Positions 1 through 7,327 of a stretch of 12,532 nt of DNA are shown here, one piece after another (within the stretch, counting starts at the first letter, position 1; each line of letters begins with the position of its first letter). Under the pieces are notes generated by a model that worked only from the letters and a program-made list of their open reading frames with translations, did no database searches and was not told the DNA's origin. The DNA is taken from positions 1 to 12,532 of the forward strand of contig CALMAV010000207.1 of assembly GCA_937859895.1 (NCBI GenBank). Direction: 5' to 3'. Position numbers and translations under genes: made by a program. The DNA is from an uncultured Bryobacterales bacterium. Lineage in GTDB: Bacteria > Acidobacteriota > Terriglobia > Bryobacterales > Bryobacteraceae.

Positions 1-2
1 GC

Positions 3-128
3 AATGCATTGATGCAAGCTATGGGCAGCGGATTGGTCAACTCGCTTGAAGAACTGCGGGCCATTGTGCAGGGCTCCTTCGAGCTCAGCGTTTTTCACCC
101 GCAACGTCCAGCCAGTGAACGCAGCTGA
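3..128 (+). CDS. C-terminal fragment of a rhamnulokinase-like FGGY sugar kinase (partial)
   Basis: This is the last 41 codons of a gene that enters from the left edge and stops at TGA 126-128. The reading frame gives NALMQAMGSGLVNSLEELRA and ends with a 'SFELSVFHPQ' stretch. The 'N-x-L-x-Q-A-x-x-x-G' helix followed by 'L-x-E-L/A-R-x-x-V-x-x-SF-x-L-x-x-x-x-P' is the typical C-terminus of FGGY-family carbohydrate kinases, closest in my memory to rhamnulokinase (RhaB), which phosphorylates L-rhamnulose. The kinase core is outside the window, so substrate cannot be judged. The gene converges with the HEPN-like gene, whose stop lies 3 bases away, with no hairpin terminator between them. Confidence 0.65.
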   Translation, partial: NALMQAMGSGLVNSLEELRAIVQGSFELSVFHPQRPASERS

Positions 129-131
129 CTG

Positions 132-521
132 TTAGAGTTTCAAGCGGCCATAGACCAGAGCCTTGATTGAAGCGAGGCGGAGTTTTGATTCATTAAGCTC
201 CTTCAGGAAATAAGGGGCGCATTCATACCGAGCCGCCCGGCTGAGGTTCTTTAGCCTTCTGTAGTCCTTCCAGATCGTGCTCAGGTAAGGGTCAATCTGG
301 ACTTCTCTTTCTCGCCCGGAATGGTCATGCTGCCGTTGCCTGAATCGAACAAGATAGGCGTCCACGTAATGCACAGCCGCGTAGAACACGACCGTGATAG
401 CCCAGTTGATCTCGAACGAGTCAGTTGTGCGAAAGATTTCTACAAGGCCTTCGTTGTTCTCAGCCCAGCTTAAGTGTTGAGTAACTGAGGGCAAGGTTCT
501 CGGCTCCACATAGGGGTGCAC
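132..521 (-). CDS. HEPN-like small helical protein
   Basis: A 129-residue protein with a GTG start; AGGAG lies 10 bases upstream (minus strand). The middle 'WAITVVFYAAVHYVDAYL' (residues 40-57), a basic/His stretch with an R-x5-H pattern (R59 to H65), and 'SRAARYE' (94-100) are the pattern of HEPN-fold proteins, an all-helical family that includes RNA-cutting toxins and nucleotidyltransferase partners. The R-x4-6-H motif is the usual RNase motif in active HEPN proteins, but here several arginines and histidines are clustered and the match may be fortuitous. It overlaps the end of the preceding gene by 52 bases, so the two are almost certainly co-translated. The function is unproven; a toxin-antitoxin-like pair is possible, not demonstrated. 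Confidence 0.6.
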   Translation of the reverse strand: MHPYVEPRTLPSVTQHLSWAENNEGLVEIFRTTDSFEINWAITVVFYAAVHYVDAYLVRFRQRQHDHSGREREVQIDPYLSTIWKDYRRLKNLSRAARYECAPYFLKELNESKLRLASIKALVYGRLKL

Positions 522-778
522 GAACCGAGAAACTCCTGTATTGGACGATTCCGTCGAGCTATCGTATTGAAGTCAAAACGAACCGATCTGAGGCTTCTGC
601 CCAAAGCCAGTTCCACTTCCGCAATTCGATCGGAGACTTCGGCGGTGTCATCAACTACTACGGTAAAGACTTCGATAACGTTTTCGCGTTGAAACACATA
701 CACGCTCTCCACTTCGCGAACGTTCTGAAAGGCGCGCGCTAACTCCTGATTTAGCGACAAGCCCGTTAGCGTCTCCAT
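470..778 (-). CDS. Small protein of unknown function, partner of the HEPN-like gene
   Basis: A 102-residue protein from ATG 778; a GTG two codons earlier (784) is also possible, and neither has a clear ribosome binding site. The body alternates strands and helices ('VESVYVFQRENVIEVFTVV', then a helix around 'VSDRIAEVELALG', then 'VRFDFNTIARRNRPIQEF'). I do not recognise a named family. It lacks the G-S-x10-D-x-D motif of MNT nucleotidyltransferase antitoxins, so it is not a canonical HEPN partner. Its last 17 residues are encoded over the start of the HEPN-like gene. The gene order, small partner first and HEPN-like protein second, recalls bicistronic toxin-antitoxin units, but that is inference. 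Confidence 0.55.
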   Translation of the reverse strand: METLTGLSLNQELARAFQNVREVESVYVFQRENVIEVFTVVVDDTAEVSDRIAEVELALGRSLRSVRFDFNTIARRNRPIQEFLGSCTPMWSREPCPQLLNT

Positions 779-803
779 TAGCACTTATAAATAACACATA
801 CCA

Positions 804-2075
804 TCAGGGCCGGGCACCACTCAAACTCTTACGCACAAAGAATTGCTGCTTGTCCATCTTCGGATCCACAGCAATGTCGAAGAACCCAACCATCATCTCT
901 GCCCATGTCTGCTCGCCCCACCTGACCGCCGAATCAGGATCTGGATTATGCCGGTTCTCCGCAGAGTTATCGAACGTAGCTACAGCCTGCAGCGTACTCC
1001 CAGCTTTTAGCAATCTCGGCTGACTCAAGCGATAGCTTAACTGCCAAGAGAAGTTGTACTGCGGAATGCGGAGTAGCGTTTCCGCTCTCTTGCCTGGCTC
1101 GATGAGTCTGTATTCAAAACTCTTCCCACGTAGATGCATATGCGGGAAGAAGCTCAGCAGTAACGCGTCGTTTGGCAATGAACCATGCACTTCAACTCGA
1201 TGATCCGGGTCACCCGGAGGAATCAAGAATCGGTCATTCGTCAATTGCAAAGTGAGCACACGTTTGCTCGGAGGCTGCTTCGCAAACACCAGACCTAAAC
1301 TTGTTTGGTCCTGCATAGGAGCGCTGTGGGCTGTGTAGTGCATCTGCAAAACGATATCTGAGCCGGCAGGAACCAGCCTCGCGTAATCGGCTGGCCACCC
1401 ATCAGGCGTGCTACCTGGCGCATACACCAAAAGGATGTCGCTGGTGGTCCACATAGCATCCCGGCGAGCCGTAGGGTTCGGCAAATCGTCGGCGCTGAAC
1501 GGCTTACCAACTGGCGCGCCGGCCAGCCACTTGGAGCCGGGCTCGCGGATGTAGGCTACAGCATGATGAACCACCATGCGATTACCCGGCCGGATCTCAG
1601 ACATCCGTACCCAACGATCCTCTTTGAAGTGAGTAGGAAGAATCACGTACTGATACGGCACGTCTCCGGAAGCCGGCAGATGCATGGGGACCGGCATCTT
1701 GAAAATTGCATCGGGGCGATCAATATTCCAGCCCGCCGTCCAAACGCGCGGTGTCGGCGTCTTCTGCCAATCACCTGCCGGAGCATTTGCCTCGGCCCAC
1801 TGGCTTAGCGTGCTGATCTGTTCCGGGCTCAACGACGGATCGTTTGCAAAATGGCCACAGCAGGGGTCCGCAAACCAGGGCGGCATTAAGCGGCTTTTCG
1901 TGACAGAAGCAATCGCCTTGGCATACGGGCGCACCTGCTTATATGTTTCCAGCGGCATAGGCGCCATTTCTCCGGAACGATGACAGCCTTGGCAATGGGT
2001 CTGCAAGATGGGAAGAACGTCGCGATAAAACTCCGGCGTGGTTGTGCCGCGTGCAATGACCGTTACGAGTAGCAA
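804..2075 (-). CDS. Exported cytochrome c / copper type II monooxygenase-like protein
   Basis: 423 residues from the TTG at 2075. An N-terminal cytochrome c-like segment carries one heme motif CQGCH (28-32) and a candidate axial Met in 'MPPW' (64-67). The rest resembles the two copper domains of peptidylglycine alpha-hydroxylating (type II, ascorbate-dependent) monooxygenases: 'MVVHHAVAY' with HH at 170-171, 'LQMHYTAH' with H246, 'PHMHLRG' with H312 and H314, and 'AEMMVGFFD' with Met394/395. These fit the ligands of the CuH and CuM sites. Substrate is unknown. The protein should act outside the cytoplasm, yet from TTG 2075 the signal peptide lacks its basic n-region. Reading back in frame to CTG 2114 adds 13 residues (xASRHFPFALPVS) and completes a signal peptide; GGAG lies 7 bases before that CTG. 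The CTG start would overlap the upstream crotonase gene by 11 bases. Confidence 0.85.
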   Translation of the reverse strand: MLLVTVIARGTTTPEFYRDVLPILQTHCQGCHRSGEMAPMPLETYKQVRPYAKAIASVTKSRLMPPWFADPCCGHFANDPSLSPEQISTLSQWAEANAPAGDWQKTPTPRVWTAGWNIDRPDAIFKMPVPMHLPASGDVPYQYVILPTHFKEDRWVRMSEIRPGNRMVVHHAVAYIREPGSKWLAGAPVGKPFSADDLPNPTARRDAMWTTSDILLVYAPGSTPDGWPADYARLVPAGSDIVLQMHYTAHSAPMQDQTSLGLVFAKQPPSKRVLTLQLTNDRFLIPPGDPDHRVEVHGSLPNDALLLSFFPHMHLRGKSFEYRLIEPGKRAETLLRIPQYNFSWQLSYRLSQPRLLKAGSTLQAVATFDNSAENRHNPDPDSAVRWGEQTWAEMMVGFFDIAVDPKMDKQQFFVRKSLSGARP

Positions 2076-2103
2076 GGAGACAGGAAGCGCGAAGGGAAAG
2101 TGC

Positions 2104-2943
2104 CTACTTGCCAGTGCTGCTCTCCGTCTGACCCTTACCTACGACCCCACTGCCCGAACGCGCTGATCCGTCATAGAAGCCGGGCGGCATACTAGGCCAT
2201 CTGGGCCGCCGTTTCAACTTGAACGCTTGGTATCCCTCTTTGAAATCAGCGCTGTTCATTGCAATGCTTCGCAGCTCACGAGCAATTGCGCCGGCCTCTT
2301 CGGCTGTTTTGTTGCGCGTCGAGTGCATGTACTTCAAGCCTAGCTCTATTGCTTGGGGGCTTGCTTTTGCCAGATCCGCAGCCAGACCGCGCGCTTGGTC
2401 AAGCAGTTCACTTGGAGTCGAGACCTTATGCAGCAAGCCCCACTCCAAAGCCTCTTCGGCAGTGAACAGCCGCCCAGTCAAACTCAGTTCCAGCGAGCGA
2501 CGGGCCCCCAGCGCAGCTTCCAACGCTCTGAAAATCATAAACGGCCAGAGACCCACGTTTACTTCCGTCAACCCAAACGCAGCCCCGTTCGACCCGATAG
2601 CTATGTGGCCCTGCGTAACCAGGCCGAGCCCGCCGCCCAGAGCCGCGCCATTTACCGCCACTACGATCGGCTTGTGCGATCGTAGCCCGATGGTGAACAG
2701 CTGGTCGTGAACCATCGCCAGAGCATCAGAGTCAATCGAAACAGCCTCGTCCAGATCCATGCCGGCACAGAAAACAGGACCAACGGCTGAAATAAGAATC
2801 ACTCCCACATCGTTGCCCGATTGCGCCTGTTCCACAGCCTGCACGATAGCCGCACTCATCTCGAAAGTGAGTGCATTGCGCTTCTCCGGACGATTCAGCA
2901 CAAGGTTGAGAACACGCCGTTGCTGCTCGATCAGAAGTTCCAC
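2104..2943 (-). CDS. Enoyl-CoA hydratase/isomerase (crotonase family)
   Basis: 279 residues, GTG start 5 bases after the stop of the carboxyltransferase gene. Crotonase landmarks are clear: 'LNRPEKRNAL' (16-25), the oxyanion-hole loop 'FCAGMDLDE' (58-66), 'AVNGAALGGGLGL' (96-108) and 'FGLTEVNVGLWP' (123-134). Glu127 matches the second catalytic glutamate of rat crotonase (E164). The first (E144, usually in GGGxE) appears to be Gly107, so this enzyme keeps only one of the two acids, as isomerases and some other family branches do. The C-terminus (from about 250) is a low-complexity Pro/Gly/Ser tail. Next to a methylcrotonyl-CoA carboxylase-type subunit, a methylglutaconyl-CoA hydratase role in leucine breakdown is a natural guess, but the missing glutamate argues for caution. 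Confidence 0.9.
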   Translation of the reverse strand: MELLIEQQRRVLNLVLNRPEKRNALTFEMSAAIVQAVEQAQSGNDVGVILISAVGPVFCAGMDLDEAVSIDSDALAMVHDQLFTIGLRSHKPIVVAVNGAALGGGLGLVTQGHIAIGSNGAAFGLTEVNVGLWPFMIFRALEAALGARRSLELSLTGRLFTAEEALEWGLLHKVSTPSELLDQARGLAADLAKASPQAIELGLKYMHSTRNKTAEEAGAIARELRSIAMNSADFKEGYQAFKLKRRPRWPSMPPGFYDGSARSGSGVVGKGQTESSTGK

Positions 2944-2948
2944 AGCCG

Positions 2949-4577
2949 CTATGCTATCTCACCTTCGCGCTTCCCGAACTGGACAACAGGAAGGTGCTCC
3001 GGATGTTCATTCGTACACGCCGCCCGGAACGCAAAGGCAAGCACCTGCCGCGTTTCGTCCGGATGAATCAATGCATCGCAATGCCCTCGGGCCGCTGCAT
3101 ATTTGGCATCGAGCCAAAGCTCATAATCTCCCCGGGTCTGCTCCATTTTGCTTTGCAAGTCGGCTGGCAGCGGGGTGCCCGCACTTTTCAAACGCTCAAG
3201 CTCGGGCCCGAACATTGCTTGTACTGCTGACTCGCCTTCCATGACGCCGATTCTGGCACTGGGCCATGCAAATGCAAAGTTCGGGTCAAAGCCCTGGCTG
3301 GCCATCGCATAATAACCGGCGCCGCTCCCGTGGTTCACAGTCAGGACGATCTTTGGAACAGTAGTTGTGGCCATGGTCTCAACCATCTCGGCCCCTGCAC
3401 GGATGATGCCCTCAGCCTCTGGGCCCATACCGACCATGAATCCCGAAACATCCTGGATGTAGAGCAGCGGGAGTCGGCGCCGATTAGCATTCTCGACAAA
3501 GTACGCCGTCTTGCGCGCCGATTCGGTGTAGACAATTCCACCCACGCGCGGTCCTGCCGGCGATTTCAGAAATCCGCGCCGATTTGCGATCACTCCGATG
3601 CTCCGCCCGGCTAATCGCGCGGTCGCACAAAACAGCTCAGGCGCATACTCAGGCTGAAACTCCAGGGTCTCGCCTTCATCCAAAATCGGTTTTAGCAAAT
3701 CTTCCAACCGATACGGCAGGCGATGATCGGCCGGCAGTACCGTATAGAGGTCATCTGAGTTGCGCCCCTCATCTGAGTTGCGCCCCTCATCTGACGCGGG
3801 CAACTCAGGCGCCCCTCGCGGAAGCGTGCGGAACTGCTGCCGGATCATCTGGAGGCAATGGGTATCGTCGTCTGCGCGATAGTGCGCAACGCCGCTTACA
3901 CCGGTATGCATGGCAGCTCCACCCAGCGTCTCTGTGTCGGTAACTTGACCTACTGCGCCCTTAACCAGATTCGGCCCGCCCAAACCCATAAAGCTGGTGC
4001 CGTTCACCATAATCACCACGTCGCTCAGGGCAGGCAGGTAGGCGCCGCCGGCAATACAAGGCCCCATCACCGCTGCAATCTGCGGAATGCGCAACCGGCG
4101 CCGCATCAGTGAGTTGTAGTAAAAGATTCGCGAAGCACCATACTGCCCCGGAAAGATTCGATCCTGATACGGCAGATTCACTCCGGCTGAATCCACCAGG
4201 TAGACGATAGGCAGACGGTTGCGCATGGCAATCTCCTGTGCGCGGAGAATCTTGGTGATCGTCTCCGGCCACCAGGAGCCCGCCTTCACCGTTGCATCAT
4301 TCGCCACAATTACTGCAGGACGGCCTTCGATTGCGGCCAGGCCCGTAATCACGCCCGCTCCCGGAGCCTGACCTTCATACTGGTCGTAGGCGATCAGTAA
4401 GCCAATTTCGACAAACAGCGAATCGGGATCAATCAATTTAGCAATGCGCTCGCGCGCTGTCAGCTTGCCGTCCCGGTGCTGCTTCTCAATCTTCTTCGCA
4501 CCACCGCCCTGGCGGAGCTTGTCTTCTAACTCCCTAAGCTCCACTGACAGCTGTCGTAGATCGCGCGCCTTAGCCAT
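2949..4577 (-). CDS. Acyl-CoA carboxylase carboxyltransferase (beta) subunit, methylcrotonyl-CoA carboxylase type
   Basis: 542 residues from ATG 4577, chosen over GTG 4601 because GGGAAAGG lies 7 bases before it. It transfers the carboxyl group from carboxybiotin (carried by a separate alpha subunit, not in this window) to an acyl-CoA. 'NDATVKAGSWWP' (93-104) and 'LVDSAGVNLPYQD' (127-139) look like the methylcrotonyl-CoA branch rather than the propionyl-CoA branch. The two oxyanion-forming glycine motifs are present: 'GPCIAGGAY' (172-180) in the N half and 'GSGAGYYAM' (417-425) in the C half. Length is normal for the family (about 535-560). The linker between the halves contains a perfect six-residue duplication, EGRNSD twice (264-275), from an 18-bp tandem repeat. 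It heads the minus-strand operon, followed 5 bases later by the crotonase gene. Confidence 0.92.
   Translation of the reverse strand: MAKARDLRQLSVELRELEDKLRQGGGAKKIEKQHRDGKLTARERIAKLIDPDSLFVEIGLLIAYDQYEGQAPGAGVITGLAAIEGRPAVIVANDATVKAGSWWPETITKILRAQEIAMRNRLPIVYLVDSAGVNLPYQDRIFPGQYGASRIFYYNSLMRRRLRIPQIAAVMGPCIAGGAYLPALSDVVIMVNGTSFMGLGGPNLVKGAVGQVTDTETLGGAAMHTGVSGVAHYRADDDTHCLQMIRQQFRTLPRGAPELPASDEGRNSDEGRNSDDLYTVLPADHRLPYRLEDLLKPILDEGETLEFQPEYAPELFCATARLAGRSIGVIANRRGFLKSPAGPRVGGIVYTESARKTAYFVENANRRRLPLLYIQDVSGFMVGMGPEAEGIIRAGAEMVETMATTTVPKIVLTVNHGSGAGYYAMASQGFDPNFAFAWPSARIGVMEGESAVQAMFGPELERLKSAGTPLPADLQSKMEQTRGDYELWLDAKYAAARGHCDALIHPDETRQVLAFAFRAACTNEHPEHLPVVQFGKREGEIA
3751..3808. repeat. 18-bp tandem duplication with flanking 9-bp inverted repeat inside the carboxyltransferase gene
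   Basis: TCATCTGAGTTGCGCCCC occurs twice back to back (3751-3768 and 3769-3786), and a third copy begins (TCATCTGA, from 3787) before diverging. CTGAGTTGC (3773-3781) is the exact reverse complement of GCAACTCAG (3800-3808), giving a possible 9-bp stem with an 18-base loop. The unit is a multiple of three, so the frame is kept and the protein gains six residues in a linker. A hairpin next to a direct repeat is a classic setting for replication slippage. Confidence 0.9.
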
Positions 4578-4641
4578 GCCGATGCCTTTCCCTGGCTCCA
4601 CGCAAAGACACTACCCTCAAACTGCTGCTAGTCTAACAACG
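4578..4641. promoter_or_regulatory. Divergent intergenic region between carboxylase operon and AI-2E transporter
   Basis: These 64 bases separate two head-to-head genes and must hold the leftward operon promoter, and the rightward one unless the transporter is read from within the carboxyltransferase gene. I see no convincing -35/-10 pair or palindrome in it. The only clear element is the purine-rich GGGAAAGG ribosome site of the leftward gene. Confidence 0.35.
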
Positions 4642-5724
4642 ATGATGGGCATTGATCAGCGAGCGCTTCGGGTCACCTGGACCATCTTTCTTTTTGGGCT
4701 CCTGCTGACTATCGTTTGGTTTATCCGATCAACTCTGGTCGTATTTGCGGCGGCAATCTTTTTCGCTTACATGTTGTCACCCATCGTTGGACTGATTGAG
4801 CGCTTCATCAAACGACGCCGCGGACTGGCGCTCACCATCGTGTATTGTGCCCTGATCGGACTTTTAGTTCTGCTTGGCTTCCAGCTGATTCCCGCACTTA
4901 CCGGTCAGGCAATCAGCTTGGCAACCCGACTCCCGAGCCTAATTAGCGCCGGCACGCTCACTAAACTTCCTCTACCCCGAGCTATTGAGCCTCTGCGCGA
5001 ACAGGTGATCCCCATTCTGAATCGCGCGGCTACCAATTTCGAGTCTCATGTGGTGCCTTTTCTACAGGAAGCTGGGTCAAAGATTCTATCTGGGCTGGGG
5101 CAACTGATACCCATCATCCTCGTGCCCATCCTTGCTTTCTTCTTTCTCAAGGACGCACGGTCCATGCGCACGGCGCTGCTGGCAAGCTTCTCGCGTCGAC
5201 TTCGCCCGACTGTGGACAAGATCTTAGAAGACATTCACCTTGTTCTGCGCAACTACATCCGCGCTCTGGTGATGCTGGCTATCTCTTCCTTCTGCGCCTG
5301 GACGATCTTCCTTACTGTCCTGCACTATCCGTATGAGCTTTTGCTTGCCGGAGTTTCAGCCATTCTCGAATTTATTCCCGTGGTTGGCCCAGCTGCGGCA
5401 TTATTGATCCTGCTGACAGTCTGCCTTATCACCGGATCCAGCGGTCTGCTGTGGATCGTCGTTTTCTGGGCTGCTTTCCGGGTTTTCCAGGACTATGTCT
5501 TGAATCCTTACCTGATGAGCTCAGGCATCGAACTCCATCCTTTACTGGTCCTCTTTGGCGTGCTTGCCGGTGATGCACTAGCGGGCGTTCCTGGAATGTT
5601 TTTCTCCGTACCGGCTCTTGCCATCTTGCGTGTGGTCTACAGCCGTATGCAAGAGCGCTCCAGCACTGGCCCGGAGACTCCATCATCTCCCCTCCAACCT
5701 GCGCTGGCTGGACGAAGGAACTAG
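4642..5724 (+). CDS. AI-2E family transporter (PerM-like membrane protein)
   Basis: 360 residues from the paired ATGs at 4642/4645. The same frame is open further back into the carboxyltransferase gene, but that extension is arginine-rich and unlike the family. Seven or so hydrophobic segments are visible: two at the N-terminus (about 12-60), one near 75-95, then a long amphipathic region, then clustered segments from about 155 to the C-terminus. The conserved blocks 'LEFIPVVGPAAA' and 'FQDYVLNPYLMSSGIELHP', followed by 'GVLAGDALAGVPGMFFSVPALAI', are diagnostic of the family (PF01594). Members export small molecules or act as Na+/H+ antiporters; the autoinducer-2 role holds only for a few, so the substrate here is unknown. 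The gene ends at the first base of a strong hairpin. Confidence 0.92.
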   Translation: MMGIDQRALRVTWTIFLFGLLLTIVWFIRSTLVVFAAAIFFAYMLSPIVGLIERFIKRRRGLALTIVYCALIGLLVLLGFQLIPALTGQAISLATRLPSLISAGTLTKLPLPRAIEPLREQVIPILNRAATNFESHVVPFLQEAGSKILSGLGQLIPIILVPILAFFFLKDARSMRTALLASFSRRLRPTVDKILEDIHLVLRNYIRALVMLAISSFCAWTIFLTVLHYPYELLLAGVSAILEFIPVVGPAAALLILLTVCLITGSSGLLWIVVFWAAFRVFQDYVLNPYLMSSGIELHPLLVLFGVLAGDALAGVPGMFFSVPALAILRVVYSRMQERSSTGPETPSSPLQPALAGRRN

Positions 5725-5761
5725 TCAGCAGCCCGCAGGCACGCGCTTAGCGGGCTGCTGA
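5725..5761. terminator. Bidirectional hairpin between convergent genes
   Basis: TCAGCAGCCCGC (5725-5736) pairs perfectly with GCGGGCTGCTGA (5750-5761) around a 13-base loop. The 12-bp GC-rich stem begins right after the transporter stop and ends 9 bases before the stop of the opposing gene. Neither side has a real T tract (AAAACTT on the right), so it may stop transcription by structure or mainly protect 3' ends. Confidence 0.7.
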
Positions 5762-5770
5762 AAACTTAAC

Positions 5771-6076
5771 TTACAACTGTCGCCGATTCCAAGCCTCGAA
5801 CGCCGCCATCAAGCCGATCGCAGCAGCATAGAGGATGGTTGCCGCTAGCGTTCCGTACTTGAGCTTATCGACCATCTCGCAGCGCTTGCACATGCTGGCT
5901 TGCGCATCGATGATGGCTGAAGTTTGTGAATGGTCTCGCAGGTGAATATAGTGATCGCCGTGGTTGTCAAGCCAGTGGCGATAGAGATATAAACCGGCAG
6001 TGATGCAGAGTAAAACTCCGCATATGAGTAGATGGAGAGTGTAGTTCATAGCAGGCATCGCTCCCTTCGTCTGCAT
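5771..6076 (-). CDS. Small two-helix membrane protein of unknown function
   Basis: 101 residues from ATG 6076; internal ATGs at 6058 and 6049 are also possible starts. Two hydrophobic segments are visible, about 12-32 (LHLLICGVLLCITAGLYLY) and 74-93 (YGTLAATILYAAAIGLMAAF). Between them is a His/Asp-rich polar loop with a CxxC pair (MCKRCE, C63 and C66) that could bind metal or form a disulfide. I recognise no family. It faces the AI-2E transporter gene and shares its hairpin terminator. It is the last gene that looks chromosomal before the integrase. Confidence 0.6.
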   Translation of the reverse strand: MQTKGAMPAMNYTLHLLICGVLLCITAGLYLYRHWLDNHGDHYIHLRDHSQTSAIIDAQASMCKRCEMVDKLKYGTLAATILYAAAIGLMAAFEAWNRRQL

Positions 6077-6439
6077 GGACAGCCTGCTTGTGCAGGCCGC
6101 GATGTTATGGACTTGCGTCCAACACCCTAACCGGCATCTGGCGTATTCTGCCAGACACTAAAATCCTCTGCGGAGATCATATCGCCGTGGCAATTCAGTT
6201 TCAACCGGCACATGATGCGCAATGGCTCGTTATAATCGGTTGTTACCAAATCACCGAACCGCTGTTTTTTCCTTCCTTTTGGGCTTAGTACCCCTGCAAT
6301 TAGCCGTACTTACTGGCTCTAGACACTCCAACAATATAACCGTTACTTCTGGTTGCAAGTGCACCATCCAGAACAGGGACTATTGTTTGATCTAGGGATT
6401 GTCGATTTCCGGCGATTACGAGAAACCAAGGAGCGCCTC
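6077..6439. other. Intergenic junction region before the integrase
   Basis: About 360 bases without a convincing gene. It is more AT-rich toward its right half. Visible elements are a 6-bp inverted repeat TCTGGC/GCCAGA (6137-6142 and 6150-6155); a perfect TATAAT (6231-6236) without a good -35; and, directly after it, CGGTT (6237-6241) pairing with AACCG (6257-6261) three bases before a run of six T (6265-6270), a weak terminator-like element pointing toward the integrase. No tRNA gene or T-loop is recognisable. The left attachment site of the mobile element should lie here, but its core cannot be found without the right end. Confidence 0.5.
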
Positions 6440-7327
6440 ATGGCGGCAGAGAAAACACTTTGTACTCGGCGCGCATACGCCAGCGGTTGGAAGTATTTTC
6501 AGCAATGGTGCAGTATGGCCGGGCGGACTGCTTTGCCAGCCACTCCGGAAACGGCCAGCGACTTTCTGGTGTGGTGTATCAATCAAGGTTTTCGTCTCGG
6601 CACTGTAAATGTGCGCTTGCATTCGATCTCGCACTATCACCACGCCGAGAGGCTTACCAGTCCTATAAACGAATCTGTACGACAGTTGCTGCGCTTAGCC
6701 CGTCGCGACCGCAAAGAACCTCCGCGGGGCATGGCTGCGTTGACTTATAGCCAGCTGAAAGCCATCGTGTCGAAACTCAATGGTGACCATCCTGCACAGC
6801 TTCGAAATCGCACGATGTTGATCTTAGGGTTCGCAGCCGGCTGGCGCCGAAGCGAAGTGGTTCGATTAGAGATCCAGGATGTTCGCATGGTGGAAAAAGG
6901 GATGACGCTCTGGCAGGCTTACTCCAAGACCGACCAGATAGGCCGGGGAAGGACGGTCGGCATCGAGCCCGGCAAACGCGAGGTCACGTGCCCGGTCCGA
7001 GCGATGAATGCTTGGTTAGGGAGGCGCGGAGACTTCCCCGGCCGTCTATTTACTCAGGTGACTCCGGGCGGCGTCATCACTCACGACCCCTTGCATCCCG
7101 GCATCCTCTACGACCTGGTAAAGCGCGGACTTTTGGCCATCGGGCAAGATCCAACTGGCTTCGGAGCGCATTCGCTTCGTGCCGGCATGATCACGGCCGC
7201 GGCCGAGAGCGGAGCAAGTGAGGCCAGCATTAAGCTGCGCACCGGCCATCGAAATTCCGATACGCTGCAACGCTATATTCGGCCGGCTACCGCGTTCAGC
7301 ATGAACCCGCTCGCTGGCGTGCTGTGA
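6440..7327 (+). CDS. Tyrosine recombinase / phage integrase
   Basis: 295 residues from ATG 6440, chosen because AAGGAG lies 6 bases upstream; the frame also opens from a TTG at 6353, which has no ribosome site. The N-terminal SAM-like core-binding domain (about 1-95) begins 'TLCTRRAYASGWKYFQQWC'. The catalytic domain has the full set: Arg136 in 'GWRRSEVVRLEIQDV', Lys163 in the beta-hairpin ('YSKTDQIGRGR'), 'HSLR' with His244 and Arg247, 'TGH' with His270, and nucleophile Tyr279 in 'QRYIRPA'. It therefore looks active for integration/excision. It sits at the edge of the phage-like region and overlaps the next gene by 4 bases (GTGA), so it is transcribed with the plus-strand accessory genes. 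Confidence 0.93.
   Translation: MAAEKTLCTRRAYASGWKYFQQWCSMAGRTALPATPETASDFLVWCINQGFRLGTVNVRLHSISHYHHAERLTSPINESVRQLLRLARRDRKEPPRGMAALTYSQLKAIVSKLNGDHPAQLRNRTMLILGFAAGWRRSEVVRLEIQDVRMVEKGMTLWQAYSKTDQIGRGRTVGIEPGKREVTCPVRAMNAWLGRRGDFPGRLFTQVTPGGVITHDPLHPGILYDLVKRGLLAIGQDPTGFGAHSLRAGMITAAAESGASEASIKLRTGHRNSDTLQRYIRPATAFSMNPLAGVL

Noticed and set aside
2219..2710. 163-codon plus-strand open frame
   Set aside because: It is the antisense shadow of the crotonase gene, which has unmistakable family motifs.
6088..6288. 66-codon plus-strand open frame before the integrase
   Set aside because: No ribosome site, no family resemblance, and it spans the hairpin and T run; treated as intergenic.
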